DNA of 64,000 bases, from NCBI GenBank assembly GCA_044352985.1, contig JBILCU010000004.1:186001-250000 (forward strand). Reading direction: 5' to 3'. This DNA is from JADJDM01 sp044352985 (GTDB lineage: Bacteria; Bacteroidota; Bacteroidia; B-17B0; Aurantibacillaceae). Of the stretch, positions 27,584 through 37,287 are shown in pieces. A program made the translations under genes and the position numbers. The notes beneath the pieces are model-generated. The model saw only the letters and a program-made list of their open reading frames with translations, ran no database searches and was not told the origin of the DNA. How positions within the stretch are numbered: the first letter of the stretch is position 1; each line of letters starts with the position of its first letter.

Positions 27584-28714
27584 ATGATGAATGTAGAGGA
27601 ATTATTAAGCCGAGGATTAAATCAAGAATTTTTAAGTGCAGATGAAGGAGTTTTTCTTTTTCAACATGCTTCAACTACACAATTAATGTTTGTTGCTAAT
27701 GAATTAAGAAAGATAAAAAAAAATAATTCTGAAAAAGTAACTTGGATTATTGACAGAAATTTAAATACTACCAATGTTTGTATTGCCAATTGTAAATTCT
27801 GTAATTTTTTTAGAATACCAGGTCATGCGGAATCTTACATTACCGATATTGAAACCTATAAACATAAAATAGAAGAAACCATAAGATATGGTGGTGAACA
27901 ATTGTTGTTACAAGGAGGACATCATCCTGATTTAGGATTATCGTATTATGTGAATTTATTTAAAGATTTAAAAAAATTATTTCCTCATATAAAATTACAT
28001 GCTCTAGGACCACCAGAAATTGCTCACATTACCAAACTCGAAAAATCTACTCATACTGAAGTGTTAAAGGCATTAATGGAAGCAGGTTTGGATAGTTTAC
28101 CTGGAGCAGGAGCTGAAATTTTAAATGATAGGGTAAGACGATTGATCTCTAAAGGAAAATGCACAGGAAGAGAGTGGTTGGATGTAATGCGTGCTGCTCA
28201 TCAATTAGGTTTAACAACATCAGCTACCATGATGTTTGGGCATGTAGAAACTATTTACGAACGCTTTGAACATATGGTTTGGTTGCGCGAAGTTCAATCA
28301 GAAAAACCAAAAGATGCCAAAGGATTTATTGCGTTTATCCCTTGGCCGTTTCAAGATGATGGAACTTTACTTAATAGACTAAAAGGGATAAAAAATAATG
28401 TTTCCAAAGATGAATACATTAGAATGCTTGCATTAAGCAGAATTATGTTGCCAAATATTGATAACATTCAGGCATCATGGCTAACAGTTGGTAAAGAAAC
28501 TGCTCAGTTATGTTTACATGCAGGCGCAAATGATTTTGGAAGTATTATGATTGAAGAAAATGTAGTAAGTGCTGCAGGTGCACCGCATCGTTTCACTTAT
28601 AAAACCATACAAGAAGCAATAAAAGAAGCAGGTTTTACACCTCAATTAAGAAATCAGCAGTATGAGAACAGAGAACTCCCTGATAATATTGAAGAACAGG
28701 TTATAAATTATTAA
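27584..28714 (+). CDS. mqnC: Cyclic dehypoxanthinyl futalosine synthase MqnC
   Basis: Radical SAM enzyme of the futalosine route to menaquinone; it cyclises dehypoxanthine futalosine. The cluster motif is NVCIANCKFC (Cys66, Cys70, Cys73), followed by GEQLLLQGGHHPDL. MqnC-specific blocks are GLDSLPGAGAEIL, DRVRRLISKGK, TSATMMFGHVET and FIAFIPWPFQ. The last blocks distinguish it from the related MqnE. At 376 residues it is normal length. It is divergent from lap. No other mqn gene is in the window. Confidence 0.93.
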   Translation: MMNVEELLSRGLNQEFLSADEGVFLFQHASTTQLMFVANELRKIKKNNSEKVTWIIDRNLNTTNVCIANCKFCNFFRIPGHAESYITDIETYKHKIEETIRYGGEQLLLQGGHHPDLGLSYYVNLFKDLKKLFPHIKLHALGPPEIAHITKLEKSTHTEVLKALMEAGLDSLPGAGAEILNDRVRRLISKGKCTGREWLDVMRAAHQLGLTTSATMMFGHVETIYERFEHMVWLREVQSEKPKDAKGFIAFIPWPFQDDGTLLNRLKGIKNNVSKDEYIRMLALSRIMLPNIDNIQASWLTVGKETAQLCLHAGANDFGSIMIEENVVSAAGAPHRFTYKTIQEAIKEAGFTPQLRNQQYENRELPDNIEEQVINY

Positions 28715-28723
28715 TTCTAAATT

Positions 28724-30631
28724 TCACCCTTCTAACTTCTCCAATAATTCCATCCATCGCAAGGTTTTTATTTCTAGGTTTTCCTCAATTAATTTTAAAT
28801 GTTGGCCTTTTTGAATTAGCTCTTCATGATTTAGTAGCCCGGAAGAAAGATCCTCTGTAAATTGTTTTTTTTCTGATTCCAATTTCTCCAATTCCTTTTC
28901 AATATTATCTAACTCTTTTTGTTCTTTATAGCTTAGTTTTTTTGATTGTTTGGTTATAGTTTCAGTATTCGTAATTGGTTCATTTTTAATTTCAACAGAA
29001 ATATTTTCTTTATTGTTTTTTTCAATTTCTTGTTGTTCATCTAACCAAAATCTATATTCGGTATAATTGCCAGGAAACTGTTTTAATTGACCATCTTGCT
29101 GAAAAGCAAAAACCTGATTGATAATTTTATCTAGAAAAAAACGATCGTGAGAAACTACTAAAACACATCCTTTAAAATCAACTAAAAAATCCTCCAGGGT
29201 TTGCAACGTTTCAATATCTAAATCATTCGTTGGCTCATCTAAAATTAAAAAATTAGGATTTGTTATTAAAATGGTAAGTAAGTATAATCTTCTTTTTTCA
29301 CCTCCACTTAATTTCGACACAAAACCATATTGCACATCCGGTGGAAAATTAAAACGTGTTAGCAATTGAGAAGCACTAATGCTGGTTCCATTAGCAAGAG
29401 GTATAAATTCGCCAAAATCTTTTACTACTTCCAATACTCGTTTATTTTCCTCTATTTTCATTCCCATTTGAGAATAATAGCCAAAAACAACCGTTTCTCC
29501 GGTTTGAATTTTACCTTGATCAAAAGGTATATTATTCATAACGATATTTAGCAAGGTTGATTTTCCACTACCGTTTTTGCCTACTAAACCAATTTTATCT
29601 CCATGTTTAAAGGTGTATGAAAAATGGTTAATGATCTTTTTATCATCAAAAGATTTTGAAACATTTATTAATTCTAAAATTTTAGAACCCAATCGATTAG
29701 TTTTTACATTTAAATCAATTTTTTGTTCGGTTTTAGTTTGTTTTATTTTTTCTTCTGTTTCATAAAACGACTGAATGCGCGATTTAGATTTTGTTCCTCT
29801 TGCCTTGGGCATTTTCCTAATCCATTCCAGCTCTCTACGGTATAAATTTTTTGCCTTATCAATCTCCGATTCTGAAATAGCAATTCGTTCAGCTTTTTTT
29901 TCTATATAATATTGAAAATTACCTTTATAATGGTATAATTTACTGTACTCCAATTCAATAATCTGAGTACAAACTTCATCTAAAAAATACCTGTCGTGAG
30001 TAATTAATAAAATACTTTTTGAGTAACTCGATAAATGATGCTGTAACCACTCAATCATTTCAATATCTAAGTGGTTGGTGGGTTCATCGAGCACCAATAA
30101 TTCTGGTTCATTTATTAATAAACAACTTAATGCCAAACGTTTTATCTGTCCACCACTTAACTCCCCTACTCTTTGGTTTAAATTTTTTAATCCAAGTTTA
30201 GCAGCTATAGAACTTAAATTTGCTTCAAAATTCCAGGCATCCAACTCGCTCATTTTTAAAATTGCTTCATCTAGTAATTTGCTGTTTCTTTCATCAGGAT
30301 TTTCAGAATGTAAATGCAATGCTGTTTCATAATTTTTTACAGCAACAGAAAATTCGTTATTGTCTGAAAGTAAAACATCCATAACTGTTTTTGATGAATC
30401 AAAAGCAGGTTGCTGTTCTAAATAACCAATTTTTAAATCTTTTTTAAAAGTAACTGTGCCTTCATCCTGTATTTCTTTTCCTTTTAAAATATTAATCAAT
30501 GTTGATTTACCTTGACCATTTTTTGCAATTAGTGCAACTTTTTCGCCATAGTTGATTCCAAAAGAAATTTTCTTGAATAATTCTTTAGTGCCAAAACTTT
30601 TACTTAATTGTTCAACTGAAAGCAAATTCAT
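28724..30631 (-). CDS. ABC-F family ATPase (Uup-like)
   Basis: A soluble, ribosome-associated ATPase with two ABC domains in one chain and no membrane segments. Domain 1 has Walker A KNGQGKST, signature LSGGQIKRLALS and Walker B LLVLDEPTNHLD. Domain 2 has GKNGSGKST, LSGGEKRRLYLL and FLILDEPTNDLD. The interdomain linker (about 245-310) is rich in charged residues, and the C-terminal 75 residues form a coiled coil as in Uup. Relatives act on stalled ribosomes or, in some branches, protect against ribosome-targeting antibiotics; which applies here is not visible. A terminator-like hairpin ends only about 20 bases before its start codon. Confidence 0.92.
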   Translation of the reverse strand: MNLLSVEQLSKSFGTKELFKKISFGINYGEKVALIAKNGQGKSTLINILKGKEIQDEGTVTFKKDLKIGYLEQQPAFDSSKTVMDVLLSDNNEFSVAVKNYETALHLHSENPDERNSKLLDEAILKMSELDAWNFEANLSSIAAKLGLKNLNQRVGELSGGQIKRLALSCLLINEPELLVLDEPTNHLDIEMIEWLQHHLSSYSKSILLITHDRYFLDEVCTQIIELEYSKLYHYKGNFQYYIEKKAERIAISESEIDKAKNLYRRELEWIRKMPKARGTKSKSRIQSFYETEEKIKQTKTEQKIDLNVKTNRLGSKILELINVSKSFDDKKIINHFSYTFKHGDKIGLVGKNGSGKSTLLNIVMNNIPFDQGKIQTGETVVFGYYSQMGMKIEENKRVLEVVKDFGEFIPLANGTSISASQLLTRFNFPPDVQYGFVSKLSGGEKRRLYLLTILITNPNFLILDEPTNDLDIETLQTLEDFLVDFKGCVLVVSHDRFFLDKIINQVFAFQQDGQLKQFPGNYTEYRFWLDEQQEIEKNNKENISVEIKNEPITNTETITKQSKKLSYKEQKELDNIEKELEKLESEKKQFTEDLSSGLLNHEELIQKGQHLKLIEENLEIKTLRWMELLEKLEG

Positions 30632-30652
30632 AATATCTTGTTTTTTTTAAAT

Positions 30653-30681
30653 AAAAAAAGGTGATATTTTCTATCACCTTT
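30653..30681 (-). terminator. Rho-independent terminator hairpin in the leader of the ABC-F gene
   Basis: A perfect 10-bp stem (30657-30666 pairing with 30672-30681, AAAGGTGATA/TATCACCTTT) with a five-base loop is followed on the minus strand by seven T. It lies 24 bases after the TPR gene stop and ends about 20 bases before the ABC-F ATG. Confidence 0.88.
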
Positions 30682-30704
30682 CAAATCTATTGTTTATTTA
30701 TTAA

Positions 30705-31403
30705 TTAAATATTGCCAAGCGTTTTAGCTCGCATAATATATTTCTCAATATCTCTCGCTTCTGTTGTTTTTGAGAATTCTTTTTGAATACGCTCGTATAA
30801 TTTTAAAGCGTCAGCAAATTGAGATTTAATTTCGTAAGCTAATGCAGCCTTTTTCAAATAGATAGGAGTAGTAAAATTATTAGTATTAATATCTGCCGCT
30901 TTTTCGTAATATTTAATAGCTTCATCAATCTGATTCAATTCCATTTTAGCATCACCAATTGCACCTGTTGCAATTGAAGTAAGCATAATGTCATCGCTTG
31001 AAAAACCTTCTAAACTTTCAATTGCTTCATTAAATTTTCCTAATTGTAAATAAGAAACTCCAACCATGTATTTTGCAACTTTTCCTGTTGGGGTTGAAGC
31101 ATAAGTTTCAGATACTTCTTCTAAACCGGTAAATGTGGTGCCATTATAATTACCTCCTTTTAAAGCCAAGTTAAAAGAATCTTTTTCAAATAAAGATTGT
31201 GCAACAAAAATTTGTGTTTGTGCTTCCTTATTTTGTTCAGGAATATACCACATATTGTAAGCTAAAACAATAGTAACAACAGCAATAACTGCACCTGCAA
31301 CATAGCCAATTGTTTTTTTGTTTTTGTCAAAAAACAATTCCGCTTTATCCATAGTTTGCTGAACGTCTACAACCGCTTCTTTATTTTCAATATTTTCTGC
31401 CAT
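30705..31403 (-). CDS. YfgM-like membrane-anchored TPR protein
   Basis: A 232-residue single-pass protein. A charged N-terminal tail (1-31) precedes one membrane segment (about 33-52), then a periplasmic domain with at least three TPR units, in LGKFNEAIESL, NQIDEAIKYYEKA and SQFADALKLYERI. Architecture matches YfgM-type ancillary subunits found near Sec and periplasmic chaperones in other bacteria; that role is inferred. A weak promoter-like TATATTCG lies 24 bases upstream of the start on the minus strand. A strong hairpin follows the stop. Confidence 0.82.
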   Translation of the reverse strand: MAENIENKEAVVDVQQTMDKAELFFDKNKKTIGYVAGAVIAVVTIVLAYNMWYIPEQNKEAQTQIFVAQSLFEKDSFNLALKGGNYNGTTFTGLEEVSETYASTPTGKVAKYMVGVSYLQLGKFNEAIESLEGFSSDDIMLTSIATGAIGDAKMELNQIDEAIKYYEKAADINTNNFTTPIYLKKAALAYEIKSQFADALKLYERIQKEFSKTTEARDIEKYIMRAKTLGNI

Positions 31404-31598
31404 GATTTATTTAAAAATTTTGGGCGCGAATATAATAAATTTAACTTAAAGTAACTATTATTCAGTGTTTAATTTAAAACATTTTAATTGCGAACCTAAT
31501 ACAGTAAAATATAAATTATAAATTAACCATTGTTTAATTAAAATGTTAAATCGGTTTCGTGCTTTTTTTGTAGATTAGATGCCTAAATTTTTATAAAA

Positions 31599-32522
31599 AT
31601 GTTAATACCAATTATCGTCTTGTTAGTTTTAATAGTACTAACAAGTTTTAAAACTGTTCAACAAGGTACTGTTGCAGTAACCACCATTTTCGGGAAATAC
31701 AATAGAACCTTAATGCCAGGGTTAAATTTTAAAATTCCTATTATCGAAAAAGTTTACAAACAAATTAGCATTCAAAACAGATCAGCTGAACTTGGTTTTC
31801 AGGCAGTTACAATAGATCAAGCAAACGTAAACTTTACAGCAATGTTATTGTATTCTGTTTTTGATCAGAAAGAAGAAACCATTAAAAATGTTGCTTTTAA
31901 ATTTTTAGATGACAAAAACCTTATGCAAGCATTGGTTCGTTCCATAGAAGGTTCGGTACGTGCTTTTGTTGCTACAAAGAAACAAGCTGAAGTTTTAATA
32001 TTGAGAAGAGATATTGTTGAGGCGGTAAAGGATCAGCTCGACCAAACTTTAGAATCTTGGGGATATCACTTAATCGATTTACAATTAAACGATATTACAT
32101 TTGATGAAGAAGTAATGCGTTCGATGGCTAAAGTAGTTGCCTCAAATAATTTAAAAGCTGCTGCTGAAAATGAAGGTCAGGCATTATTAATAACAAAAAC
32201 AAAAGCAGCCGAAGCAGAAGGTAATGCTATTAAAATTGCAGCATCTGCCGAAAAAGAAGCAGCGCAATTAAGAGGTCAAGGTATTGCATTGTTTAGAGAA
32301 GAAGTAGCAAAAGGGATGTCGGGTGCGGCACGTTTAATGAATGACGCTAATTTGGATCCTTCATTCATTTTATTTAGTATGTGGACGGAATCCGTTAAAA
32401 ATTTTGCTGAACATGGTAAAGGAAATGTTATTTTCTTAGATGGCTCTACAGATGGACTTCAAAAAACCATGAAAGATATGATGGCCATGACTCAACTTAC
32501 TACTAATAACCAGAATAAATAA
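31599..32522 (+). CDS. SPFH/Band 7 membrane protein (stomatin-like, QmcA-like)
   Basis: A 307-residue SPFH protein. One N-terminal membrane helix (2-15) anchors it. The Band 7 domain (about 20-195) contains VQQGTVAVTTIFGKYNR and GLNFKIP, the usual openings. A long Ala/Glu-rich coiled coil (about 195-235, with AAEAEGNAIKIAASAEKEA) drives oligomerisation. Proteins of this kind form ring-shaped membrane scaffolds and often regulate proteases such as FtsH. No NfeD-type partner gene is adjacent; the next gene is a phosphohexomutase 17 bases on. Confidence 0.9.
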   Translation: MLIPIIVLLVLIVLTSFKTVQQGTVAVTTIFGKYNRTLMPGLNFKIPIIEKVYKQISIQNRSAELGFQAVTIDQANVNFTAMLLYSVFDQKEETIKNVAFKFLDDKNLMQALVRSIEGSVRAFVATKKQAEVLILRRDIVEAVKDQLDQTLESWGYHLIDLQLNDITFDEEVMRSMAKVVASNNLKAAAENEGQALLITKTKAAEAEGNAIKIAASAEKEAAQLRGQGIALFREEVAKGMSGAARLMNDANLDPSFILFSMWTESVKNFAEHGKGNVIFLDGSTDGLQKTMKDMMAMTQLTTNNQNK

Positions 32523-32539
32523 CGAATTATAAAATAGTT

Positions 32540-33952
32540 ATGACGAAGATTAAATTTGGAACTGATGGCTGGAGAGCCATTATTGCAAAAGAATTTACTG
32601 CTGAAAATGTTGCCCGTGTTACTGATGCCACTGCATTATGGTTAAAGAAAAATTTCACTGATCCCTCAGTTGTTTTGGGACATGATTGCCGTTTTGCTGG
32701 AGAATTATTTGCTGATACTGCTGCACAGGTTTTAATTGCACATGGCATAAAAGTGTACCAATCGCAAGGTTTTGTATCTACGCCAATGGTTTCACTGGGT
32801 ACCGTACATTATAAAGCAAGTTTGGGCATTATTTTAACAGCAAGTCATAATCCTCCATCTTACAATGGATATAAACTCAAGGGCCATTATGGCGGACCAT
32901 TAACTCCTGAAAAAGTACAAGAAATTGAAGATGCTATACCGGATAGAGTTAGCATGAACTACGAAACAATAAACTTGAATGATTCAGATAAAAGTGGTTT
33001 AAGAGTAATTGCTCCTTTAGAAGATTTATATGTAAAACGAGTGGAAGAAAATTTTGATTTGGCTGCCATAAAAAACTCGAATTTACGTTTGGCTTATGAC
33101 AGTATGTATGGTGCAGGACAACGAGTTATGAAAAGATTGTTTCCTGATATCATACATTTACACGATGATTATAATCCAAGTTTTAAAGGTCAAGCGCCAG
33201 AACCAATTCATAAAAACCTTACCGAATTTTCCAATCTAATTAAAAATAGCGGAAACATTGATTGTGGTTTGTGTACTGATGGCGATGCAGATCGGATTGG
33301 TTTTTATAATGGAAAAGGAGATTTTGTTGATTCTCACCATATCATCTTATTACTTGTACATTACCTTGCAAAATATAAAAATCAAAAAGCAAAAGTGTGT
33401 ACCGCATTTTCTACTACGGTAAAACTTAAAAACATGTGTGTTCATTACGGATTACCCTTAGATGTAGTAAAAATTGGTTTTAAATACATTTGCAACATCA
33501 TGCTTAATGAAGAAGTATTAGTTGGCGGAGAAGAAAGTGGAGGAATTGCCATTAAAGGACATATTCCTGAGAGAGACGGAATTTGGATGGGTTTAACCAT
33601 TTGGGAGTTTATGGCAAAATCAGGTAAAAGTTTAGATGAGTTAATACAAGAAGTTTATGCTATTACGGGTACATTTTGGTTCGAACGAAATGATATGCAC
33701 ATAGATGATCATTTAAAAAACAGCATAATTGAAAATTGCAAAAACGGAAAATATACCCAATTTGGAAAATATAAAATTGCTAGAACCGAAGATTTAGATG
33801 GATACAAATTCTTCTTTGATGAAAATACCTGGACAATGTTAAGAGCCTCAGGAACAGAGCCACTTCTTCGCATTTATGCTGAAGGAAAAGACAAAGCAGA
33901 AGCTTTTGATATTTTGGAAGAGGTAAAAGGAGTAATTTTCTCAAAAAATTAA
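32540..33952 (+). CDS. Phosphohexomutase (phosphoglucomutase/phosphomannomutase)
   Basis: A 470-residue alpha-D-phosphohexomutase, moving phosphate between C1 and C6 of hexoses for sugar-nucleotide supply. The catalytic phosphoserine is Ser102 in LTASHNPPSYNG. The metal loop is TDGDADRIG, the sugar-binding loop GGEESGGIAI, and the phosphate-binding loop RASGTEPLLRIY near the end. It opens with KFGTDGWRA. Glucose versus mannose preference cannot be settled. It follows the SPFH gene by 17 bases. Confidence 0.92.
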   Translation: MTKIKFGTDGWRAIIAKEFTAENVARVTDATALWLKKNFTDPSVVLGHDCRFAGELFADTAAQVLIAHGIKVYQSQGFVSTPMVSLGTVHYKASLGIILTASHNPPSYNGYKLKGHYGGPLTPEKVQEIEDAIPDRVSMNYETINLNDSDKSGLRVIAPLEDLYVKRVEENFDLAAIKNSNLRLAYDSMYGAGQRVMKRLFPDIIHLHDDYNPSFKGQAPEPIHKNLTEFSNLIKNSGNIDCGLCTDGDADRIGFYNGKGDFVDSHHIILLLVHYLAKYKNQKAKVCTAFSTTVKLKNMCVHYGLPLDVVKIGFKYICNIMLNEEVLVGGEESGGIAIKGHIPERDGIWMGLTIWEFMAKSGKSLDELIQEVYAITGTFWFERNDMHIDDHLKNSIIENCKNGKYTQFGKYKIARTEDLDGYKFFFDENTWTMLRASGTEPLLRIYAEGKDKAEAFDILEEVKGVIFSKN

Positions 33953-34035
33953 TTTTCATTCAAAAATAATAGGCAATTGATTAAATAAACTTTAGTTAAA
34001 CCTATTTTAGTAAATTAGATAGATAATACATTATT

Positions 34036-34992
34036 ATGATTAAACCTATAAAATTAATCGAAGTTAAATCAGAAATTGGCGCCGGTACAAGAGGTGCAAG
34101 TTTAGGTGTTGAAGCAATTAAAATTGCAGCACTTGATTTTGGTAGCCCTTTCTTTAAAAAATTTAAAGCAGTAGAAGTTAAATCAGAAAATCAGTTATTA
34201 CTTGAACCTGTTGTTCACGATTACGCTAAACGAATTAAAGGAGTTTATACGTTAAACGAAAGAATAGCAAACGAATTAAAAACAACAATTGTAAAAGAAA
34301 ATGCAATTCCAATTGTTTTAGCAGGTGATCACAGTTCTGCAATAGGCACAATTGCCGGATTAAAAATGGCACATCCAAACAAAAGATTAGGAGTTATTTG
34401 GATTGACGCTCATGCAGATATTCATTCACCTTATACAACTCCATCAGGCAACATGCACGGTATGCCAATTGCATGCAGTTTGGATGAGGATAATAAAGAA
34501 AAGGCAATTAATAAACTGGATGATGAAACATCTGAGTTTTGGGAAAAATTAAAAAATTTAGGGGGCATTTGCCCTAAAATCAATTATCAGGATTTAGTTT
34601 ACATTGCATTAAGAGATTTTGAACCGCCAGAGGATTTTTTAATAAAAAGAAACAAGGTTCGTGTTTTTACATTACAAGAAATTAGAAAAAAAGCAGTAGA
34701 ACGTGTTGCAATTGAATCATTAAATTATTTAGATAGCTGCGATATTATCTACGTTAGTTTTGACGTAGATAGTATGGATTCTAGAATATCTTCAGGTACA
34801 GGAACACCAGTACCGAATGGTATTACCGAAAAAGAAGCCGGAAATTTAATCTATTATATCATGAGAAGTAAAAAAATAGCTTGCTTTGAAATGGTAGAAA
34901 TCAACCCAACCTTAGATAAAGAAAATTTAATGGCGGAAAATGCTTTTGAAATTTTGCAAAAAGCTACAAATCAATTAAGTCACGACTTTTAA
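34036..34992 (+). CDS. Arginase (ureohydrolase family)
   Basis: A 318-residue manganese hydrolase that should convert arginine to ornithine and urea. Metal ligands are present: His99 in LAGDHSSAIG; Asp124, His126 and Asp128 in WIDAHADIHS; and the Asp pair in SFDVDSMD (about 246-251). THAD/IDAH-type motifs cannot by themselves separate arginase from agmatinase or formimidoylglutamase, but the N-terminal GAGTRGASLGVEAIK and the SGNMHGMP loop favour arginase. It leads a five-gene run with gaps of 2-19 bases. Confidence 0.86.
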   Translation: MIKPIKLIEVKSEIGAGTRGASLGVEAIKIAALDFGSPFFKKFKAVEVKSENQLLLEPVVHDYAKRIKGVYTLNERIANELKTTIVKENAIPIVLAGDHSSAIGTIAGLKMAHPNKRLGVIWIDAHADIHSPYTTPSGNMHGMPIACSLDEDNKEKAINKLDDETSEFWEKLKNLGGICPKINYQDLVYIALRDFEPPEDFLIKRNKVRVFTLQEIRKKAVERVAIESLNYLDSCDIIYVSFDVDSMDSRISSGTGTPVPNGITEKEAGNLIYYIMRSKKIACFEMVEINPTLDKENLMAENAFEILQKATNQLSHDF

Positions 34993-35011
34993 TTAAACTT
35001 ATAATTTAATA

Positions 35012-35500
35012 ATGGAAGTAGGAATCATTATGGGAAGTGCATCTGATTTAAACATCATGAAAGATGCAGCAGAAATTTTAAAAAAACTTGGTGTCGAATA
35101 CGAAATAACAATTGTTTCTGCTCACAGAACTCCTGAACGAATGTTTGATTATGCAAAAAACGCTTCAGGAAGAGGATTAAAAGTTATAATTGCAGGTGCA
35201 GGAGGTGCTGCTCATTTACCTGGAATGGTTGCATCATTAACTCCATTACCCGTAATTGGCGTTCCAGTAAAATCAAGCAATTCAATTGATGGTTGGGATT
35301 CATTGCTTTCAATTGTTCAAATGCCTAATGGTGTTCCGGTTGCAACTGTTGCAGTTAATGCGGCACAAAATGCAGGAATTTTAGCTGCTCAAATGATTGC
35401 GACAGGAAACAGTAAATTACTAAATAAAATTTCTGAGTTCAAAGAAGAACTGAAACAAAAAGTGATGAACTCACTTACAGAAACTGAAAAATACAAATAA
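35012..35500 (+). CDS. purE: N5-carboxyaminoimidazole ribonucleotide mutase PurE
   Basis: Converts N5-CAIR to CAIR in purine synthesis; the class I form works with PurK. The 162-residue protein has IMGSASDLNIM with the phosphate-binding Ser, VSAHRTPERM with the catalytic His, GAGGAAHLPGMVA and LPVIGVPV. Motif order and length are standard. It follows the arginase gene by 19 bases. PurK is not in the window. Confidence 0.95.
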   Translation: MEVGIIMGSASDLNIMKDAAEILKKLGVEYEITIVSAHRTPERMFDYAKNASGRGLKVIIAGAGGAAHLPGMVASLTPLPVIGVPVKSSNSIDGWDSLLSIVQMPNGVPVATVAVNAAQNAGILAAQMIATGNSKLLNKISEFKEELKQKVMNSLTETEKYK

Positions 35501-35514
35501 GTAAATTCTCATAA

Positions 35515-36549
35515 ATGTCTAAAAGTAAACTTTATTGGATATGTCAATTATCTGGCTGGTTAGTTTACGTTTTACTAAATCTTGTATTTTTTATACTTCA
35601 GAGTCCGTTTAAAGCAAACGAGATTTTAATTTATCTTTTTTGGTTGCCACTTGGAATTGGTATTACGCATGGTTTTCGATTTGTTGTTGTAAAATCAAAC
35701 CTGATGAAAGTAAAAATTTACTTTCAGATTCCATTGGTAATTATTGGTTCATTTATCAATGCAAGTATTTTTTATTTCGCAGAATTTTTATTGCAAAAGG
35801 CATTAAAAATTGAAGTTCAAGATATTGGAGTAATTGATATCGTTGCTAATGTTATTAACTACGCTTTCGTATTCTTTTTCTGGAGTTTAGCCTATTTTGC
35901 CTATCATTTTTTAATAAATTATACTCAGGCTGAAATGAAAACATTAAGATGGGAAGCTTCCATGAAAGAAGCTGAATTAAATAAAATTAAATCGCAATTA
36001 AACCCACATTTCATGTTTAATTCGATGAACAGTATTCGTGCGTTGATTGATGAAAACCCAATTAAAGCTAAAGAAGCGGTAACACAACTTTCCAATATAT
36101 TAAGAAACACCTTAATGATGGAAAAAAATAAGCTTATTTCATTTAAAGATGAGATTAAAATTGTTTATGATTATTTAAATCTTGAAAAAATAAGATATGA
36201 AGAACGTTTAAATTTCACAATTTCTCAAAGTGATGATACTAATCATTTTCAGATTCCTCCCCTACTTCTTCAAACCTTAGTAGAAAATGCAATTAAACAT
36301 GGAATTTCAAAACTTCCAAAAGGTGGATCTATCGATGTTAATTCTGAAATAAAAAATCAACTATTAGAAATTAAAATTTCAAATGATGGCAAATTTGAAG
36401 AAAATTCAATCTCTGATAGTGGATTTGGACTAAAAAACTCAATTGAACGATTAAAGTATTTATTTGGAAATACTTCTTTTATTTCAATAAACAATGAAAA
36501 TAATAAAGTAGTAACTCGCGTTATAATTCCGAAAAACAGCATTATATAA
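35515..36549 (+). CDS. LytS/YehU-type sensor histidine kinase
   Basis: A 344-residue kinase of the His_kinase (LytS) class. Four membrane helices fill residues about 10-135. The phospho-acceptor motif is QLNPHFMFNSMNSIRALI, with His165. The ATPase domain has LVENAIKHGI and GFGLKN. There is no extracellular sensor domain, so it probably senses something in or at the membrane. Its partner regulator gene starts two bases after its stop, which fixes the pair as a functional unit. Confidence 0.93.
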   Translation: MSKSKLYWICQLSGWLVYVLLNLVFFILQSPFKANEILIYLFWLPLGIGITHGFRFVVVKSNLMKVKIYFQIPLVIIGSFINASIFYFAEFLLQKALKIEVQDIGVIDIVANVINYAFVFFFWSLAYFAYHFLINYTQAEMKTLRWEASMKEAELNKIKSQLNPHFMFNSMNSIRALIDENPIKAKEAVTQLSNILRNTLMMEKNKLISFKDEIKIVYDYLNLEKIRYEERLNFTISQSDDTNHFQIPPLLLQTLVENAIKHGISKLPKGGSIDVNSEIKNQLLEIKISNDGKFEENSISDSGFGLKNSIERLKYLFGNTSFISINNENNKVVTRVIIPKNSII

Positions 36550-36551
36550 AA

Positions 36552-37268
36552 ATGAAAGCTCTAATAATTGATGATGAACGTTTGGCTCGCCAAGAATTAA
36601 AAAGTTTATTGGCTGAACATAAAGACATTGAAATAATTGGTGAATGTTCTAACGCAGAAGATGCTAAAGAAAAAATTAATCAGTTAAAACCTGATGTTTT
36701 ATTTTTGGACATACAAATGCCTGGAAAAACCGGATTAGAGCTTATTGAGGAAATTTCGGGCTTACCTGAAGTGATTTTTGTTACTGCATACGATGAATTT
36801 GCATTGAGAGCTTTCGAAGTAAATGCCTTAGATTATTTATTAAAACCAGTATCGAAAGATCGCTTGAATGACGCACTTAAAAAATTATTTGCCAAAGAGG
36901 AAAAAGACGGAAAAAAAGAAAATTCAGCACCTTTTTTAGATGATGATATGGTTTTTGTAAAGGATGGTGAAAAATGCTGGTTTGTTAAATTATCCAACAT
37001 TCGTTTGTTTGAAAGCGAAGGAAATTATGTAAGGGTATTGTTCGATAATCATAGGCCACTTATTTTAAGAAGCTTAAATAATTTAGATGTTCGTTTAAAT
37101 CCAAAAACATTTTTTAGAGCAAGTAGAAAACACATCATTAATTTAAAATGGATAGAAAATATTGAAACCTGGTTTAATGGGGGATTAATGGTTAAACTTA
37201 AAGGTGGAGAACAAGTAGAAATAAGTCGTAGACAAGCAGTTAAATTAAAAGACATGATGAGTTTATAG
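36552..37268 (+). CDS. LytTR-type response regulator
   Basis: A 238-residue regulator paired with the kinase immediately upstream. The receiver domain has the acidic pair Asp7-Asp8 in IIDDER, phospho-acceptor Asp53 in LFLDIQMPG, and Lys98 in DYLLKPVS. The C-terminal LytTR DNA-binding domain (about 135-235) contains RLFESEGNYVRV and FFRASRKHIINL. The target genes are unknown; the T9SS gene porQ starts 19 bases downstream and may share its transcript. Confidence 0.94.
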   Translation: MKALIIDDERLARQELKSLLAEHKDIEIIGECSNAEDAKEKINQLKPDVLFLDIQMPGKTGLELIEEISGLPEVIFVTAYDEFALRAFEVNALDYLLKPVSKDRLNDALKKLFAKEEKDGKKENSAPFLDDDMVFVKDGEKCWFVKLSNIRLFESEGNYVRVLFDNHRPLILRSLNNLDVRLNPKTFFRASRKHIINLKWIENIETWFNGGLMVKLKGGEQVEISRRQAVKLKDMMSL

Positions 37269-37287
37269 TTTCATCAAACACTAATCA

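Noticed and set aside
31599..32522. SPFH protein as part of an anti-phage membrane system
   Set aside because: No nuclease, ATPase or other defence-type partner is adjacent; the neighbour is a phosphohexomutase.
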